Source: Parvibaculum sp.
GTDB lineage: Bacteria > Pseudomonadota > Alphaproteobacteria > Parvibaculales > Parvibaculaceae
Length of the DNA: 64,000 nucleotides
Direction of reading: 5' to 3'
Assembly (NCBI GenBank): GCA_017642695.1
Contig: JAEPQD010000001.1
Span: 1,931,701 to 1,995,700 of the forward strand
The notes below the pieces were generated by a model. That model saw nothing but the letters and a program-made list of their open reading frames with translations. It was not told where the DNA came from and ran no database searches. The stretch's first letter is position 1, and each line of letters starts with the position of its first letter. Both the position numbers and the translations under genes were made by a program. Shown here piece by piece: positions 27,113-36,518 of this stretch.

Positions 27113-28414
27113 ATGGGACGGAGTTCGGTGTCCGGAGTATTTGAATTGGCGGTAACGGCAGCTGAAGCGGCGGACGTGGAAGGCGGAGCGGTGTCGAAGC
27201 TCGGCCGGCCTTCGGACTGGCTGACGGCAGAGGAACGGGCTGATGTGACGGAGAAGTCGCTCGGTCGCGGGCTGTATTTGCTCGGCGTCCATTACGGGCT
27301 CTACTTCGTCACGATGATCGGCGCGGTAGCGCCTCTGCCGATTGCGGTGAACGTTGCTTTCGGAATTGCCAACGGTGCGCTCATCGGCCTCCTTTTCCTC
27401 ATCGGACATGACAGCGGCCATTCCGCCTTTGTGCCGGGCCGCAGGATGAACCGCTGGATCACGCGGCTGGTCTTCCTTCCCTGTCTGCACTCCCGCAGTC
27501 AATGGGATGTTGTCCACAACCGTACGCATCATCGATATACGAATCTCAAGGGCTACGACTACGTCTGGGCGCCGATGTCCAAGGAAGAGTATGACAACGC
27601 CTCTCTTCCGCGGCGTTTGTTGGAGCGCACATACCGCAGCGTTTTCGGCCCGCTGATCTATTACTGGTTCGAGTTCTGGATTCCCAAGCTCGTCCTGCCT
27701 GTGACCAAGCAGATGCGCGCCGAATGGAAGAAGCACCTCCCGGACTCGCTCTTCGTGATCTTCGTGGGTGGAGGCCTGGTCGCCTTGATCGGTGTTCTCG
27801 GCTCATGGATCGCGCCGGAGCGTTCGCTATGGCTCACGATGCTGCTCGGCTGGTTCATTCCTTTCGCCGTCTGGAACTATCTGATGGCGCTTTCGATATT
27901 CCTGCAGCACAACCACCCGAAGGTGCCGTGGTTCGATGAACCTGCCGAATGGAGTTTCTATGGCGGAAACATTCGCGGAACGGCGCATGTCGATCTGCCT
28001 TTCGACTTTCTCCCGCTTTTCAAGTGGGTGATGCTCCATCATGCCCACCACGCCTTGCCTTCAGTTCCCGGCTACAAGCTGACGGAAGCGCAAGCAAAGC
28101 TTATCGAAGCCTACGGAGACGACGTGGTCCGCTACCGCTTCGGCATTCGCGAATACCGAAATGTCTATCGGAACTGCAAACTTTTCGACTATCGGAACAA
28201 GCAGTGGACCGATTTTCGCGGCAGGCCGACAGCCGAGCCCATTCTTCTCGACAGCCACGGCAGGAACCGGGAAGAAGAGCGATCGACGCCGCTGTTGCGG
28301 CCCGCTTCCGGACCACGTCTTGCCCCACGCCCCGTCTCCCGCTCGGGGCATGCGCCGGGCCGCGAGAGAACGGCACCCCGCCGCCGCGCTGGCGGAGATA
28401 CTCCCGCGGAATAG
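27113..28414 (+). CDS. Membrane fatty acid desaturase
   Basis: This integral membrane di-iron desaturase introduces a double bond into a fatty acyl chain. It has the three histidine boxes HDSGH, HNRTHH and HHAHH, plus QHNH, with four hydrophobic segments between them, matching the FADS/DesA-type family. The C-terminal 50 residues after the last conserved block are basic and Pro/Arg-rich, unlike the core, and may be a non-conserved tail. Start is uncertain: the ATG at 27113 lacks a ribosome site, while GTG at 27128 follows GGACGGAG and GTG at 27191 follows GGAAGGCGGAG. It is divergent from the sensor kinase and has a CtrA box just upstream. Confidence 0.88.
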   Translation: MGRSSVSGVFELAVTAAEAADVEGGAVSKLGRPSDWLTAEERADVTEKSLGRGLYLLGVHYGLYFVTMIGAVAPLPIAVNVAFGIANGALIGLLFLIGHDSGHSAFVPGRRMNRWITRLVFLPCLHSRSQWDVVHNRTHHRYTNLKGYDYVWAPMSKEEYDNASLPRRLLERTYRSVFGPLIYYWFEFWIPKLVLPVTKQMRAEWKKHLPDSLFVIFVGGGLVALIGVLGSWIAPERSLWLTMLLGWFIPFAVWNYLMALSIFLQHNHPKVPWFDEPAEWSFYGGNIRGTAHVDLPFDFLPLFKWVMLHHAHHALPSVPGYKLTEAQAKLIEAYGDDVVRYRFGIREYRNVYRNCKLFDYRNKQWTDFRGRPTAEPILLDSHGRNREEERSTPLLRPASGPRLAPRPVSRSGHAPGRERTAPRRRAGGDTPAE

Positions 28415-28423
28415 GTGTGTCGT

Positions 28424-29230
28424 TCAGCTTCTGAGCAGGAAATAGGCGAGCATCAGGCTGCCGAAAGCGATCCGGTACCAGCCGAAGACCGTGTAACCGT
28501 GATTGCTGACAAAGTTCAGCAACCATTGCACCACGAACAGCGCCGAAACAAACGCAGCGGCGAAACCGACCGCGATGATATAGGCATGCGACATATCTAT
28601 AAGGTCCCACGACTCCCATAGATTGATCGTCGAGGCGCCCAGCATCACCGGTATTGCGAGAAAGAAGGAAAATTCCGCTGCCGTCTTCCGTTCAACGCCC
28701 ACGAGAAGCGCTCCCAGTATCGTTGCTCCCGAGCGTGAGACGCCGGGCACAAGCGCAAGACATTGAAAGAGTCCGATCTTGAGAGCCGTCCTGAGAGAGA
28801 GAGTTTCGATCGAGGTGATATTCGTCTCCAGGTTCAACCGCTCGATCACGATGATGGCGATCCCACCCAGGATCAGCGTCGTGCAGACAACATACGGTGA
28901 GAACAGCACGTTGATGATGAAGTCGTGATAGAGCACGCCGACGAGCCCCGCTGGAACGATTGCAACAAGAATGGCGGCAATGAAATTGCGAGCTGAGGGG
29001 TCGTGTCTCGCGTCCAGGGCCACTCTCGTAAGTCGCTGGCGATACAGAACGCAGATTGCCAGAATCGCGCCGAGCTGGATCACCACTTCGAAGACCTTGC
29101 CGGGCATCCCGGAAAAGCCGATCAGATCACCCATGACAATCAGATGACCGGTCGAGGAGATTGGCAGGAATTCGGAAACCCCTTCGACGATTCCCAGAAT
29201 AAGAGCCTGCAGGAAACTCTGCTCGATCAT
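28424..29230 (-). CDS. uppP: Undecaprenyl-diphosphatase
   Basis: This inner membrane phosphatase (BacA/UppP) regenerates undecaprenyl phosphate, the lipid carrier for peptidoglycan. The 268 residues contain the catalytic motifs GVSEFLPISSTGHLIV (residues 17-32) and LVPGVSRSGATILGALLVG, with eight hydrophobic segments. Length is normal. It is convergent with the desaturase, nine bases away, and downstream of glutamate dehydrogenase, 107 bases apart, probably with its own promoter. Overexpression of this family gives bacitracin resistance. Confidence 0.95.
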   Translation of the reverse strand: MIEQSFLQALILGIVEGVSEFLPISSTGHLIVMGDLIGFSGMPGKVFEVVIQLGAILAICVLYRQRLTRVALDARHDPSARNFIAAILVAIVPAGLVGVLYHDFIINVLFSPYVVCTTLILGGIAIIVIERLNLETNITSIETLSLRTALKIGLFQCLALVPGVSRSGATILGALLVGVERKTAAEFSFFLAIPVMLGASTINLWESWDLIDMSHAYIIAVGFAAAFVSALFVVQWLLNFVSNHGYTVFGWYRIAFGSLMLAYFLLRS

Positions 29231-29337
29231 GTCCGGCGGTCGGTCCTGAACTGAGAAAGGCGGGATGATTCGACGTTAGCCTATCACGCCGACCCTTACA
29301 TGAACCTTATCGGTTTTCCGTCTTGCGTCGCAGGCAT

Positions 29338-30579
29338 TCAGAACCCGGTTGCGTCCAGAGCTTCCTTCACACGGCTCGCCGCGATATCGAACGCCGCCGA
29401 GCGCATGTCGAGCTTTTCCGCCGCCGCCCGATCCAGAACATCGCGGGCGGCCTTTCCCAGTATCCGCTCAAGTTCTCGGTCAACCCGATCCAGGGGCCAG
29501 ATTTCCCGCTGCAGGTTTTGCGCCCATTCGAAGTAGCTGACGATGACGCCGCCTGCATTTGCGAGAATGTCCGGTAGGATCGGAACGCCGCGCTCCTTCA
29601 GCATCCGGTCGGCCTCGCTGGTCACGGGCCCGTTCGCCCCTTCCACGATGGTTCGCGCGGCGATCCGGGAGGCATTTTCCGCCGTGATGGCGTCTCCCAG
29701 CGCGGCCGGCACCAGGAAATCGCATTCCGTTTCGAGCAGGCGGGCAGGGTCCATGGCTTCGTGATCTTCCGTATCGGACAGCAGGCCGCGCTCTTGCTTG
29801 TGGCGCATCAGGGCGTCGATATCGACACCTCCTCTGCGGAAGACGGCGCTGCGGGAATCCGAGATGGCAATGACCTTCATTCCGAGATCGGAAAAGGCGC
29901 GAGCGGCATGCACACCGACATTGCCGAATCCCTGGATTGCTGCGGTGGCGTTCTTCAGGTCGATGCCATGGCGTTCGGCATATTCCTTCACAACGATTCC
30001 GATGCCGTATCCCGTTGCCTTGTCGCGACCGGCCGAGCCGCCAAGCGCAAGCGGTTTGCCCGTCACGGCGGCAGGAGAGTGCCCATAGATCGCGGAATAC
30101 TCGCTGTGGATCCAGCCCATGACGCGTGCGTCCGTGCCCACATCCGGCGCCATGATGTCGCTGTTCGGACCGATCTCGCGATGAATGCGTTTCACGAACT
30201 TTCGGGTCAGAGTTTCCAGTTCGCGAAGGGACAGCTTTCGCGGATCACAGTTGATGCCACCCTTGCCGCCGCCAAGAGGAATATCGGCCAAAGCCGTTTT
30301 CATCGTCATCAGAGAGGCGAGGCCGCGTACCTCCTCGAGATCGACTTCCGGGTGGTATCGCAGACCGCCCTTGCAGGGACCGCGCACATTCTGATGCTGA
30401 ACCCGATAGCCACTGAAGATGGCAAGCTCGCCATTGTCCCGGACGATCGGGATTTCGACCTTGATCTCCATGGCCGCGAGCGAAAGAAGCGAGATGATCG
30501 AAGAACCGTAGCCGAGGCGGTCGCAGGATGCGTTTAGAAATGTTTCGTAGGCCGATCGGGTCGAAGCTCCGGGAGTCAT
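29338..30579 (-). CDS. Glutamate dehydrogenase (Glu/Leu/Phe/Val family)
   Basis: This 413-residue enzyme catalyses reversible oxidative deamination of glutamate to 2-oxoglutarate and ammonia. It shows RGPCKGGLRYHPEVDLEEV, the catalytic-lysine segment IPLGGGKGGINCDP, the catalytic Asp in MAPDVGTDARVMGWI and the dinucleotide-binding motif AIQGFGNVGVHAARAF. The length and VVEGANGP/NAGGVIVSYFEWAQN pattern fit hexameric NAD-linked type enzymes related to archaeal and Bacillus RocG/GudB rather than the large 180-kDa form. I choose the ATG at 30579, which has GGAAAG upstream, over the one at 30600. A palindrome at 30628 may be its operator. Confidence 0.92.
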   Translation of the reverse strand: MTPGASTRSAYETFLNASCDRLGYGSSIISLLSLAAMEIKVEIPIVRDNGELAIFSGYRVQHQNVRGPCKGGLRYHPEVDLEEVRGLASLMTMKTALADIPLGGGKGGINCDPRKLSLRELETLTRKFVKRIHREIGPNSDIMAPDVGTDARVMGWIHSEYSAIYGHSPAAVTGKPLALGGSAGRDKATGYGIGIVVKEYAERHGIDLKNATAAIQGFGNVGVHAARAFSDLGMKVIAISDSRSAVFRRGGVDIDALMRHKQERGLLSDTEDHEAMDPARLLETECDFLVPAALGDAITAENASRIAARTIVEGANGPVTSEADRMLKERGVPILPDILANAGGVIVSYFEWAQNLQREIWPLDRVDRELERILGKAARDVLDRAAAEKLDMRSAAFDIAASRVKEALDATGF

Positions 30580-30627
30580 GCCGCATCTTTCCGAATCCAT
30601 TGCCGAAGCGCGCGATTTGAAGCGAAA

Positions 30628-30646
30628 CGGTTGACGATTTCAACCG
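30628..30646. promoter_or_regulatory. Inverted repeat upstream of glutamate dehydrogenase
   Basis: CGGTTGA (30628-30634) and TCAACCG (30640-30646) form a perfect 7-5-7 inverted repeat, 49 bases upstream of the glutamate dehydrogenase start and 110 bases upstream of the divergent repeat-protein gene. It has the size of a dimeric repressor operator. The cognate regulator is unknown. Confidence 0.35.
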
Positions 30647-30756
30647 AGTCGCTGCCTTAATTTCGCCTCACAGATTAACAAATGGTTCACGCGCCGTTCA
30701 GGTTCGGAGTGTGAGGCTGGTCGAGGACGGGGTACGTCCGGACTAGGAGGCACCCG

Positions 30757-32130
30757 ATGGTGCGGCGCGGAACGAAATGGGCGGCTGTGGCGGTCGTACT
30801 GGCCCTTTGCGGCGGCGTGGCGGCGCCGGCTGTGGCCGCGCCGTGGTATGAACAGAACAATCGGGGGGCCGGTGACCGTGGAGATCGGCGGGAACCTCCG
30901 CAAAGGCAGGAACGCCAACGGACCGACCTGCGCCATCAGGCCGAGCAGACGCGCGGGCAGCAATCGGCCCAGCAGAGGCAAGCGTCACAGCGTCGGCAGC
31001 AGGCGCTTCACGAACGTCAGCGCGAGCAACAGAACGTGCAGCAGCGCCAGCGAGAGCAGCAGCAGGCCCAGCAGAAGCTTCATCGCCAGCAGCAAGAACG
31101 GCAGCAACAGGCGCTCCGCGAACGTCAGCGTCAGCAATCGGCCCAGCAGAGGCAAACGTCACAGCGTCGGCAGCAGGCGCTTCACGAACGTCAGCGCGAG
31201 CAACAGAACGTGCAGCAGCGCCAGCGAGAGCAGCAGCAGGCCCAGCAGAGGCTGCATCGCCAGCAGCAAGAGCAGCAGCAACAGGCTCAGCTTGATCGCC
31301 AGAGGCAACAGCAGAACGTGCAGCAGCAACAAGTTGCCCGGCAACGCGCGGTTCAGCAGGCGTCGCTCGCTCGGCAAAGTTATCGTGGCGATGGCGGCAG
31401 ACGTGAAGGCCAAGACCGGCACGACGGCTATTGGCGTGACAATGATCGCTACAGTCAACGGAACGGTCATCGCGGTAGCTATAATCGTGCCGATTACCGC
31501 AGGCCCTACAAGCCCGTCTACAACGACCGCCCTTGGTACGGCTATCACGGCAGCCACCGTCCGCGCGGGCGCGGTCCCGTGGTGGTCTATCGCAACATTC
31601 ATCACATCGTGACGATCCCGCAACCCGTCTATGTCGAGCATATTGTCGGCTACGATGACTACTACTACAGCGGGCCCTATGCCGGATACGACTCGGTCTA
31701 CCGCTATGACGAGGGGTACGGCTATGGCTATCGCCGTTCTGCCTGCAACAGCGATGCCGTTGGCGCGGTCATTGGCGCCGTTCTCGGCGGTGTCATCGGC
31801 GCGGATCAGGGCCGGGGCGCAGGGCCTGTCATTGGCGGAGCGTTGATCGGCGCCGTGCTCGGCGGCGTCCTGGGCAGTGCGATTGACGCTAGCAACCAGG
31901 CTTGTGTTGGCGACGTACTGGAATATGTCCCGTCGAACCAGCCGGTCTATTGGGAGGATCCCTCGAATGGCTACGGCTACGAGGTGACGCCGATGCGTAC
32001 CTATGAGCCGCATCCCGGTCAGTACTGCCGCGAATATCAAACTGTCGTCACCATCGGTGGCCGCGCCGAACAGGCTTACGGCACCGCCTGCCGCCAGCCG
32101 GATGGTACATGGAAAACGGTCAACAGCTGA
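30757..32130 (+). CDS. Secreted Gln/Arg-repeat protein with 17-kDa-antigen-like C-terminus
   Basis: This 457-residue protein has a Sec signal peptide (AAVAVVLALCGGVAAPAVAA, residues 9-28), a long Gln/Arg-rich coiled or disordered region (about residues 45-205) built on two near-identical 58-residue repeats, a Tyr/Arg/Gly-rich region with many YG and RG pairs, a glycine zipper (AVIGAVLGGVIGADQG and GGALIGAVLGGVLGSAI), and a C-terminal block CREYQTVVTIGGRAEQAYGT like that of the rickettsial 17-kDa surface antigen. The zipper suggests outer membrane association. No lipobox Cys is seen, unlike the rickettsial protein. A strong terminator follows. Function unknown. Confidence 0.85.
   Translation: MVRRGTKWAAVAVVLALCGGVAAPAVAAPWYEQNNRGAGDRGDRREPPQRQERQRTDLRHQAEQTRGQQSAQQRQASQRRQQALHERQREQQNVQQRQREQQQAQQKLHRQQQERQQQALRERQRQQSAQQRQTSQRRQQALHERQREQQNVQQRQREQQQAQQRLHRQQQEQQQQAQLDRQRQQQNVQQQQVARQRAVQQASLARQSYRGDGGRREGQDRHDGYWRDNDRYSQRNGHRGSYNRADYRRPYKPVYNDRPWYGYHGSHRPRGRGPVVVYRNIHHIVTIPQPVYVEHIVGYDDYYYSGPYAGYDSVYRYDEGYGYGYRRSACNSDAVGAVIGAVLGGVIGADQGRGAGPVIGGALIGAVLGGVLGSAIDASNQACVGDVLEYVPSNQPVYWEDPSNGYGYEVTPMRTYEPHPGQYCREYQTVVTIGGRAEQAYGTACRQPDGTWKTVNS
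30958..31305 (+). repeat. Two tandem 174-bp in-frame repeats
   Basis: The segment 30958-31131 is followed directly by a second copy 31132-31305; both begin CAGCAATCGGCCCAGCAGAG. Each encodes 58 residues with the register preserved. The first 120 bases differ at very few positions, while the last part of the second copy has diverged. This looks like a recent unequal duplication inside a Gln/Arg-rich coding region. Confidence 0.85.
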
Positions 32131-32151
32131 GTTGCGCGCCCCTTGGCTTTG

Positions 32152-32187
32152 AGGGCGGCATGGTTTCCATGCCGCCCTTTCCTTTGC
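32152..32187 (+). terminator. Intrinsic terminator after the repeat-protein gene
   Basis: 32152-32163 (AGGGCGGCATGG) and 32167-32178 (CCATGCCGCCCT) form a perfect 12-pair stem with a three-base loop, followed by TTTCCTTT. It lies 22 bases after the stop at 32130. Confidence 0.85.
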
Positions 32188-32281
32188 CTGCGGCATGAAA
32201 GCACTGGGCATTCTGGCGGTGAGACGCCATCATTCCCCGTGAAGCGGTCCGCAGAGGCTGGAAGTTCAGCGGGGGAGGGGC

Positions 32282-33088
32282 ATGTCCGTCAGCGAAAAGA
32301 TCGGCGAATTCATCACCATCGAGCGCGAGGGACGCGTTGCCGTGCTCCGCTTCGATCGCGGCAATCGCGTCAACGCGTTGTCTGTCCAGCTCCTGCGCGA
32401 TCTCGGCGCGGCGGCACGTATGCTTCGGGACGATGTGTCGACGAGCGCCGTTGTGCTGGCGGGTGGTCAGGCCTTCACAGGCGGCGCGGATCTCGCCGAC
32501 CCTGCTATGGCGGAGCGTGCCTCCGCCTCTCTTCTCGAAAAGCGCGAAATGCTCCGCGCCGGCCCCGACATGTGCGATGCATGGGAAGCGCTCGATCAGG
32601 TAACCATTGCCGCCATTGAAGGCTTTTGTATCGGCGGCGGTGTGGCGCTCGCTTCGGCCTGCGACTTCCGCATTGCCGGGCGTGGCGCGCACTTCCGCCT
32701 CCCTGAGATCCCGCTTGGCATGAACATGAGCTGGCACACCCAGCCCCGTCTTGTGAACCTGATCGGTCCATCTCGCGCGAAGCAGATCACCATATTCGGC
32801 GAGAAGGTCGAGGCGGCCAAGGCAGAGCAATGGGGGCTCGTGGACGAGATCTGCGACGATGGTTCGGCACTCACTGCCGCGCGTCGCTGGGCGGACAAGG
32901 TGGCGGCGCTGCCGCCCGTATCTGTCCGCATGGCGAAACGCGGTATCACGCATGCCGCGACAGCCCTCAATGCTGTCTCCACTTTCATGGACGCAGACCA
33001 GTTCGCGCTTGCTTCCACAAGCGAGGATCACCGCGAAGCGGTGGCCGCCTTCCTCGAGAAACGTCCACCGAAGTTCACCGGCCGCTGA
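32282..33088 (+). CDS. Enoyl-CoA hydratase/isomerase family protein
   Basis: This 268-residue crotonase-fold protein acts on acyl-CoA thioesters. It shows the oxyanion-hole segments LAGGQAFTGGADLAD and IEGFCIGGGVALASACDFRI and the LPEIPLGMNM region. In canonical hydratases two Glu residues act at positions matching the A-C-D-F-R-I and LPE regions; LPEIPLG keeps the second one, while the first position is less clear, so hydratase, isomerase or other crotonase chemistry is possible. It is the first of five closely spaced genes (gaps 15, 13, -4 and 4 bases) ending with the beta-CASP nuclease. Confidence 0.88.
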   Translation: MSVSEKIGEFITIEREGRVAVLRFDRGNRVNALSVQLLRDLGAAARMLRDDVSTSAVVLAGGQAFTGGADLADPAMAERASASLLEKREMLRAGPDMCDAWEALDQVTIAAIEGFCIGGGVALASACDFRIAGRGAHFRLPEIPLGMNMSWHTQPRLVNLIGPSRAKQITIFGEKVEAAKAEQWGLVDEICDDGSALTAARRWADKVAALPPVSVRMAKRGITHAATALNAVSTFMDADQFALASTSEDHREAVAAFLEKRPPKFTGR

Positions 33089-33103
33089 AGAAGGAACCGA
33101 GAG

Positions 33104-34987
33104 ATGGTGCATTGTCCGGAAACGCATCGAAGCGGTTGCCCATGCTGCTCTCCCTATGTTTGGGACGCCTATCGTCCGCGTCCGCGAGGCGTGAGCCGCC
33201 GCGGATTTTTTGGTGCCGGCGCGGCTCTGACGGCGGCAGGTCTGGCGGTTCTTGCGGGAAGGAGTGCGGAAGCCGATGGACTCGCACGTGATGCTTCGGC
33301 GCTCGCCTTCACAGCGCCTTCGCTCATGGTTGGCGAAACGCGCCGTTCCCGCGCCGCCGCTCGCGCCGGAACTGTCGTCTATCGGGGCGGTACCATCCGG
33401 ACCATGAACCCTGCCATGCCGCTCGCCGAAGCTGTTGCAGTTTCGGGCGGCCATATTCTGGCGGTGGGTAGTGAGGCCGATGTCGCGGCCCGTGCCGGAC
33501 GGAAGGCAAATATTATCGACCTCGAAGGTCGAACCATGTTGCCGGGCTTCATAGATTGCCATGGCCACATCGCCATGACTGCACTTCTTACAGGCTTCCA
33601 GAATCTCGCGCCGGAGCCGGCGGGTCCCATCCGCAGCATTGCCGACATCAAGACCGAACTCGTGAAATATCGCGAGAAGACGGGTGGAGGGCGCGGCGGC
33701 TGGCTGCTCGGCGCGATGTATGACGACTCGTTGCTGGCCGAAAAGCGCGCCGTCACCTGCGCCGACCTCGATGAAGTCTCTAAGGAGCAGCCGATCCTCA
33801 TCTATCATGCTTCTCTTCATGTTGCCGTCGTGAACTCTTTTGCCTTGTCGATGCTTGGTATTGGCGCCGACACGCCGGACCCGCAGGGCGGTGTTATTCG
33901 TCGCTGGCCTGGTACCCGCGAACCGAACGGCATACTTGAGGAAGGCGCGCTTTCGCTCGTCATGCCCCGTCTACCGCAAGCCTCGCTCGATGATTTGCTC
34001 GACCTCCTGGATGCCGTACAGGATCGCTATGCCGCCTGGGGAATTACCACCGCGCAGGACGGCGCAACTCGACGCCAGGACTATGACCTGCTCTCGCTGG
34101 CAGCCGAGCGCGACCGCCTCAGGATCGACGTGGTCTCTTATCCCTTCTTCACCCACATCGAGGACCTCGCCAGAGGAGATGTCGAGTTGAAGCGCGACTA
34201 CAACGGATTGAAGGTCGGTGGCATCAAGCTCATGCTTGACGGTTCGCCACAGGCGAAGACGGCCTGGCTGACCAAACCTTACGAGGTCGTGCCACCGGGA
34301 TTCGAGGCAGGCTATAGCGGTTATCGCATCGTCGATGACGAGAGCGCGGCGAGAATGGTGGATGAGGCTTTCGAGCGCGGTTGGCAGGTCTATGCGCATT
34401 GCAACGGTGATGCGGCAGCCGATCAGTTCATTGCGGCTGTCGAAAAGGCGACGTTGAAGCACGGCTCCGCTGACCGCCGCTCGACCGTGATTCATGCGCA
34501 GACGTTGCGGGAAGATCAACTCGATCTCATGCAGCATCTTGGTGTCATGCCCTCTTTCTTTGTCACGCATACGTTCTACTGGGGCGACTGGCATAGGGAT
34601 TCCGTGCTCGGGCCGGAGCGGGCTTCGCGGATCAGCCCGGTTCGTTCAACGATCGCGCGCGGCATGCGCTACACGCTCCACAACGATTCGCCCGTCGTGC
34701 CCTCGGATTGCCGGATGCTCCTCTGGTCTGCGGTGAACCGCGAAACGCGCAGCGGCAGGGTGCTGGGCGAAGACCAGCGCGTGAGCGCTCTGGACGCGCT
34801 GCGTGGCATTACCATCGATGCCGCGTACCAGCACTTCGAGGACGACATCAAGGGTTCGATAGAGCCGGGCAAGCTTGCCGATCTCGTCATCACCGAAGAG
34901 GATCCCGAGACAATGAACGTGTCGGCGCTGCGCGACCTTACGATCGCCGAGACGATCAAGCGCGGCGAAGTGATCTTCCGGGCGTAA
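33104..34987 (+). CDS. Tat-exported amidohydrolase (YtcJ-like) with Cys-rich N-terminus
   Basis: This 627-residue metal-dependent amidohydrolase of the YtcJ/amidohydro_3 group likely hydrolyses an amide, imide or related bond outside the cytoplasm. A twin-arginine signal [20 protein letters not shown] lies at about residues 30-49. The metal site has [11 protein letters not shown] (HxH), the KxxxDGSPQ segment, [10 protein letters not shown] and [12 protein letters not shown]. The 29 residues before the Tat motif contain four Cys (4, 12, 14, 15), which is unusual for a signal n-region. It lies 15 bases after the enoyl-CoA hydratase gene; AAGGAA precedes the start. Confidence 0.88.
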   Translation: MVHCPETHRSGCPCCSPYVWDAYRPRPRGVSRRGFFGAGAALTAAGLAVLAGRSAEADGLARDASALAFTAPSLMVGETRRSRAAARAGTVVYRGGTIRTMNPAMPLAEAVAVSGGHILAVGSEADVAARAGRKANIIDLEGRTMLPGFIDCHGHIAMTALLTGFQNLAPEPAGPIRSIADIKTELVKYREKTGGGRGGWLLGAMYDDSLLAEKRAVTCADLDEVSKEQPILIYHASLHVAVVNSFALSMLGIGADTPDPQGGVIRRWPGTREPNGILEEGALSLVMPRLPQASLDDLLDLLDAVQDRYAAWGITTAQDGATRRQDYDLLSLAAERDRLRIDVVSYPFFTHIEDLARGDVELKRDYNGLKVGGIKLMLDGSPQAKTAWLTKPYEVVPPGFEAGYSGYRIVDDESAARMVDEAFERGWQVYAHCNGDAAADQFIAAVEKATLKHGSADRRSTVIHAQTLREDQLDLMQHLGVMPSFFVTHTFYWGDWHRDSVLGPERASRISPVRSTIARGMRYTLHNDSPVVPSDCRMLLWSAVNRETRSGRVLGEDQRVSALDALRGITIDAAYQHFEDDIKGSIEPGKLADLVITEEDPETMNVSALRDLTIAETIKRGEVIFRA

Positions 34988-35000
34988 GGATGGATATAAG

Positions 35001-36518
35001 ATGAGGCTGAAAATACGCCGTATTCCGCTCGATACCTTGCGGGAGAACGTAGCTGTTCTCGCTTCCAACTGTTCGGCTCTGCGGCCTGAGGCATTCCAGG
35101 CATTCAAGAGGTTGGAGGTTCAGCACGACGGCCGCTCGATTGTCGCGAGCATGGACATCTGCCGCGATCTCTCCATGGTGGGACCGGACGAAATCGGTTT
35201 GACGGAACCCGCCTTCCGCCGAATGGGTCTTGCGGAGGGCGACACTGTCTTTATCTCTCCCGCCCGGAGCCCGCAAAGCCTCGACTATGTCCGTACCAAA
35301 ATAGGCGGTGAGACACTGAGCCGGCATCAGATAGAAGCGATCATTCAGGATATCGTCGGCTACCGCTATTCCGATATGGAGATTGCAGCATTTCTCGTTG
35401 CCTGCGCGGGATTTCTGTCAACTGACGAACTTCTCCACCTCACCTTCGCGATGGCAGCGGCAGGCACGACGCTCGAATGGAACTCGCCCGTCATTGTGGA
35501 CAAACACTGTATTGGCGGTATCCCGGGAAATCGGACTTCGATGATCGTGGTGCCCATAGTCGCGGCACATGGCTTAACCATGCCGAAGACCTCATCGCGC
35601 GCAATAACCTCGCCGGCCGGCACGGCAGACACAATGGAGGTTCTTGCCCGCGTCGATCTCACGATTGAGGAAATGAAGGAGGTGGTCAGGGAGTGCAATG
35701 CCTGCCTCGTCTGGGGTGGACACGTGAATCTCTCACCTGCTGACGATATCCTGATTGGCGTGGAACGTCCGCTGAACCTCGACACGCGCGAGCAGATGGT
35801 CGCTTCCATCATGTCGAAGAAGAAGTCAGCCGGTTCGACGCATTTGGTGATCGATTTGCCGCTTGGACCGACGGCGAAGGTGCGCGATGCCATGGAGGCG
35901 ATGAGACTACGCAAGCTCTTTGAATTCGTGGCGGACCGCATGAATCTTCATGTGGAGATCATCGTCACAGACGGCGCGCAGCCTGTAGGTCGGGGAGTTG
36001 GACCTGTGTTGGAAGCTCGTGATGTCATGGCAGTCTTGGCGAACGACGCTTCTGCTCCTGCCGACCTTCGCGAAAAGTCCCTGCGGCTCGCGGCCCGCGT
36101 GATCGAGTGTGATCCGGCTGTTCGCGGCGGGGCCGGGTATGAGCGCGCCCTGCAGTTGCTGGAGAGCGGCGCGGCCATGACCTCCATGCAGAAGATCATC
36201 GGTGCGCAGGGCCATGGGCCTTCCGCGCCCGCGCCAGGCCCGCTTCATGCGGATATCCTCGCGCATGCTGACGGCGTCGTGGCCTCTGTCGACTGCTTGC
36301 GGATTGCGCAGCTTGCTCGCCTTGCTGGAGCGCCGCTCGATCGCAGCGCGGGTATCGACATCTTCAAACGGATCGGCGACAGGGTGGAGACGGGTGAACC
36401 GCTCTATCGTATTTATTCGGCAGGAGAATCCCATTTCGACTTCGCGGTTGAGGAGGCCGGACAATCCAACGGCTTCGCGCTCGCAAGCAGTGGTGTTCCG
36501 GCGAATGAGTTTGCATGA
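35001..36518 (+). CDS. AMP phosphorylase / thymidine phosphorylase family protein
   Basis: This 505-residue protein is of the pyrimidine phosphorylase superfamily, but its length and extra N-terminal beta domain (about residues 1-90, with [22 protein letters not shown]) match archaeal AMP phosphorylase, not DeoA (about 440 residues). The core has [40 protein letters not shown] and the C-terminal [18 protein letters not shown] phosphorylase converts NMP and phosphate to nucleobase and ribose 1,5-bisphosphate. The next gene overlaps by four bases and encodes a PRPP synthetase homologue. AAGGATGG precedes the ATG. NMP specificity is inferred from architecture. Confidence 0.88.
   Translation: MRLKIRRIPLDTLRENVAVLASNCSALRPEAFQAFKRLEVQHDGRSIVASMDICRDLSMVGPDEIGLTEPAFRRMGLAEGDTVFISPARSPQSLDYVRTKIGGETLSRHQIEAIIQDIVGYRYSDMEIAAFLVACAGFLSTDELLHLTFAMAAAGTTLEWNSPVIVDKHCIGGIPGNRTSMIVVPIVAAHGLTMPKTSSRAITSPAGTADTMEVLARVDLTIEEMKEVVRECNACLVWGGHVNLSPADDILIGVERPLNLDTREQMVASIMSKKKSAGSTHLVIDLPLGPTAKVRDAMEAMRLRKLFEFVADRMNLHVEIIVTDGAQPVGRGVGPVLEARDVMAVLANDASAPADLREKSLRLAARVIECDPAVRGGAGYERALQLLESGAAMTSMQKIIGAQGHGPSAPAPGPLHADILAHADGVVASVDCLRIAQLARLAGAPLDRSAGIDIFKRIGDRVETGEPLYRIYSAGESHFDFAVEEAGQSNGFALASSGVPANEFA

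Noticed and set aside
30958..31305. Repeats considered as a CRISPR array or minisatellite
   Set aside because: There are only two 174-base copies, directly adjacent, with no spacers, inside an open reading frame.
35001..36518. Label as ordinary thymidine phosphorylase (DeoA)
   Set aside because: Length (505 residues) and the extra N-terminal beta domain match AMP phosphorylase; the DeoA label fits only the shared core.
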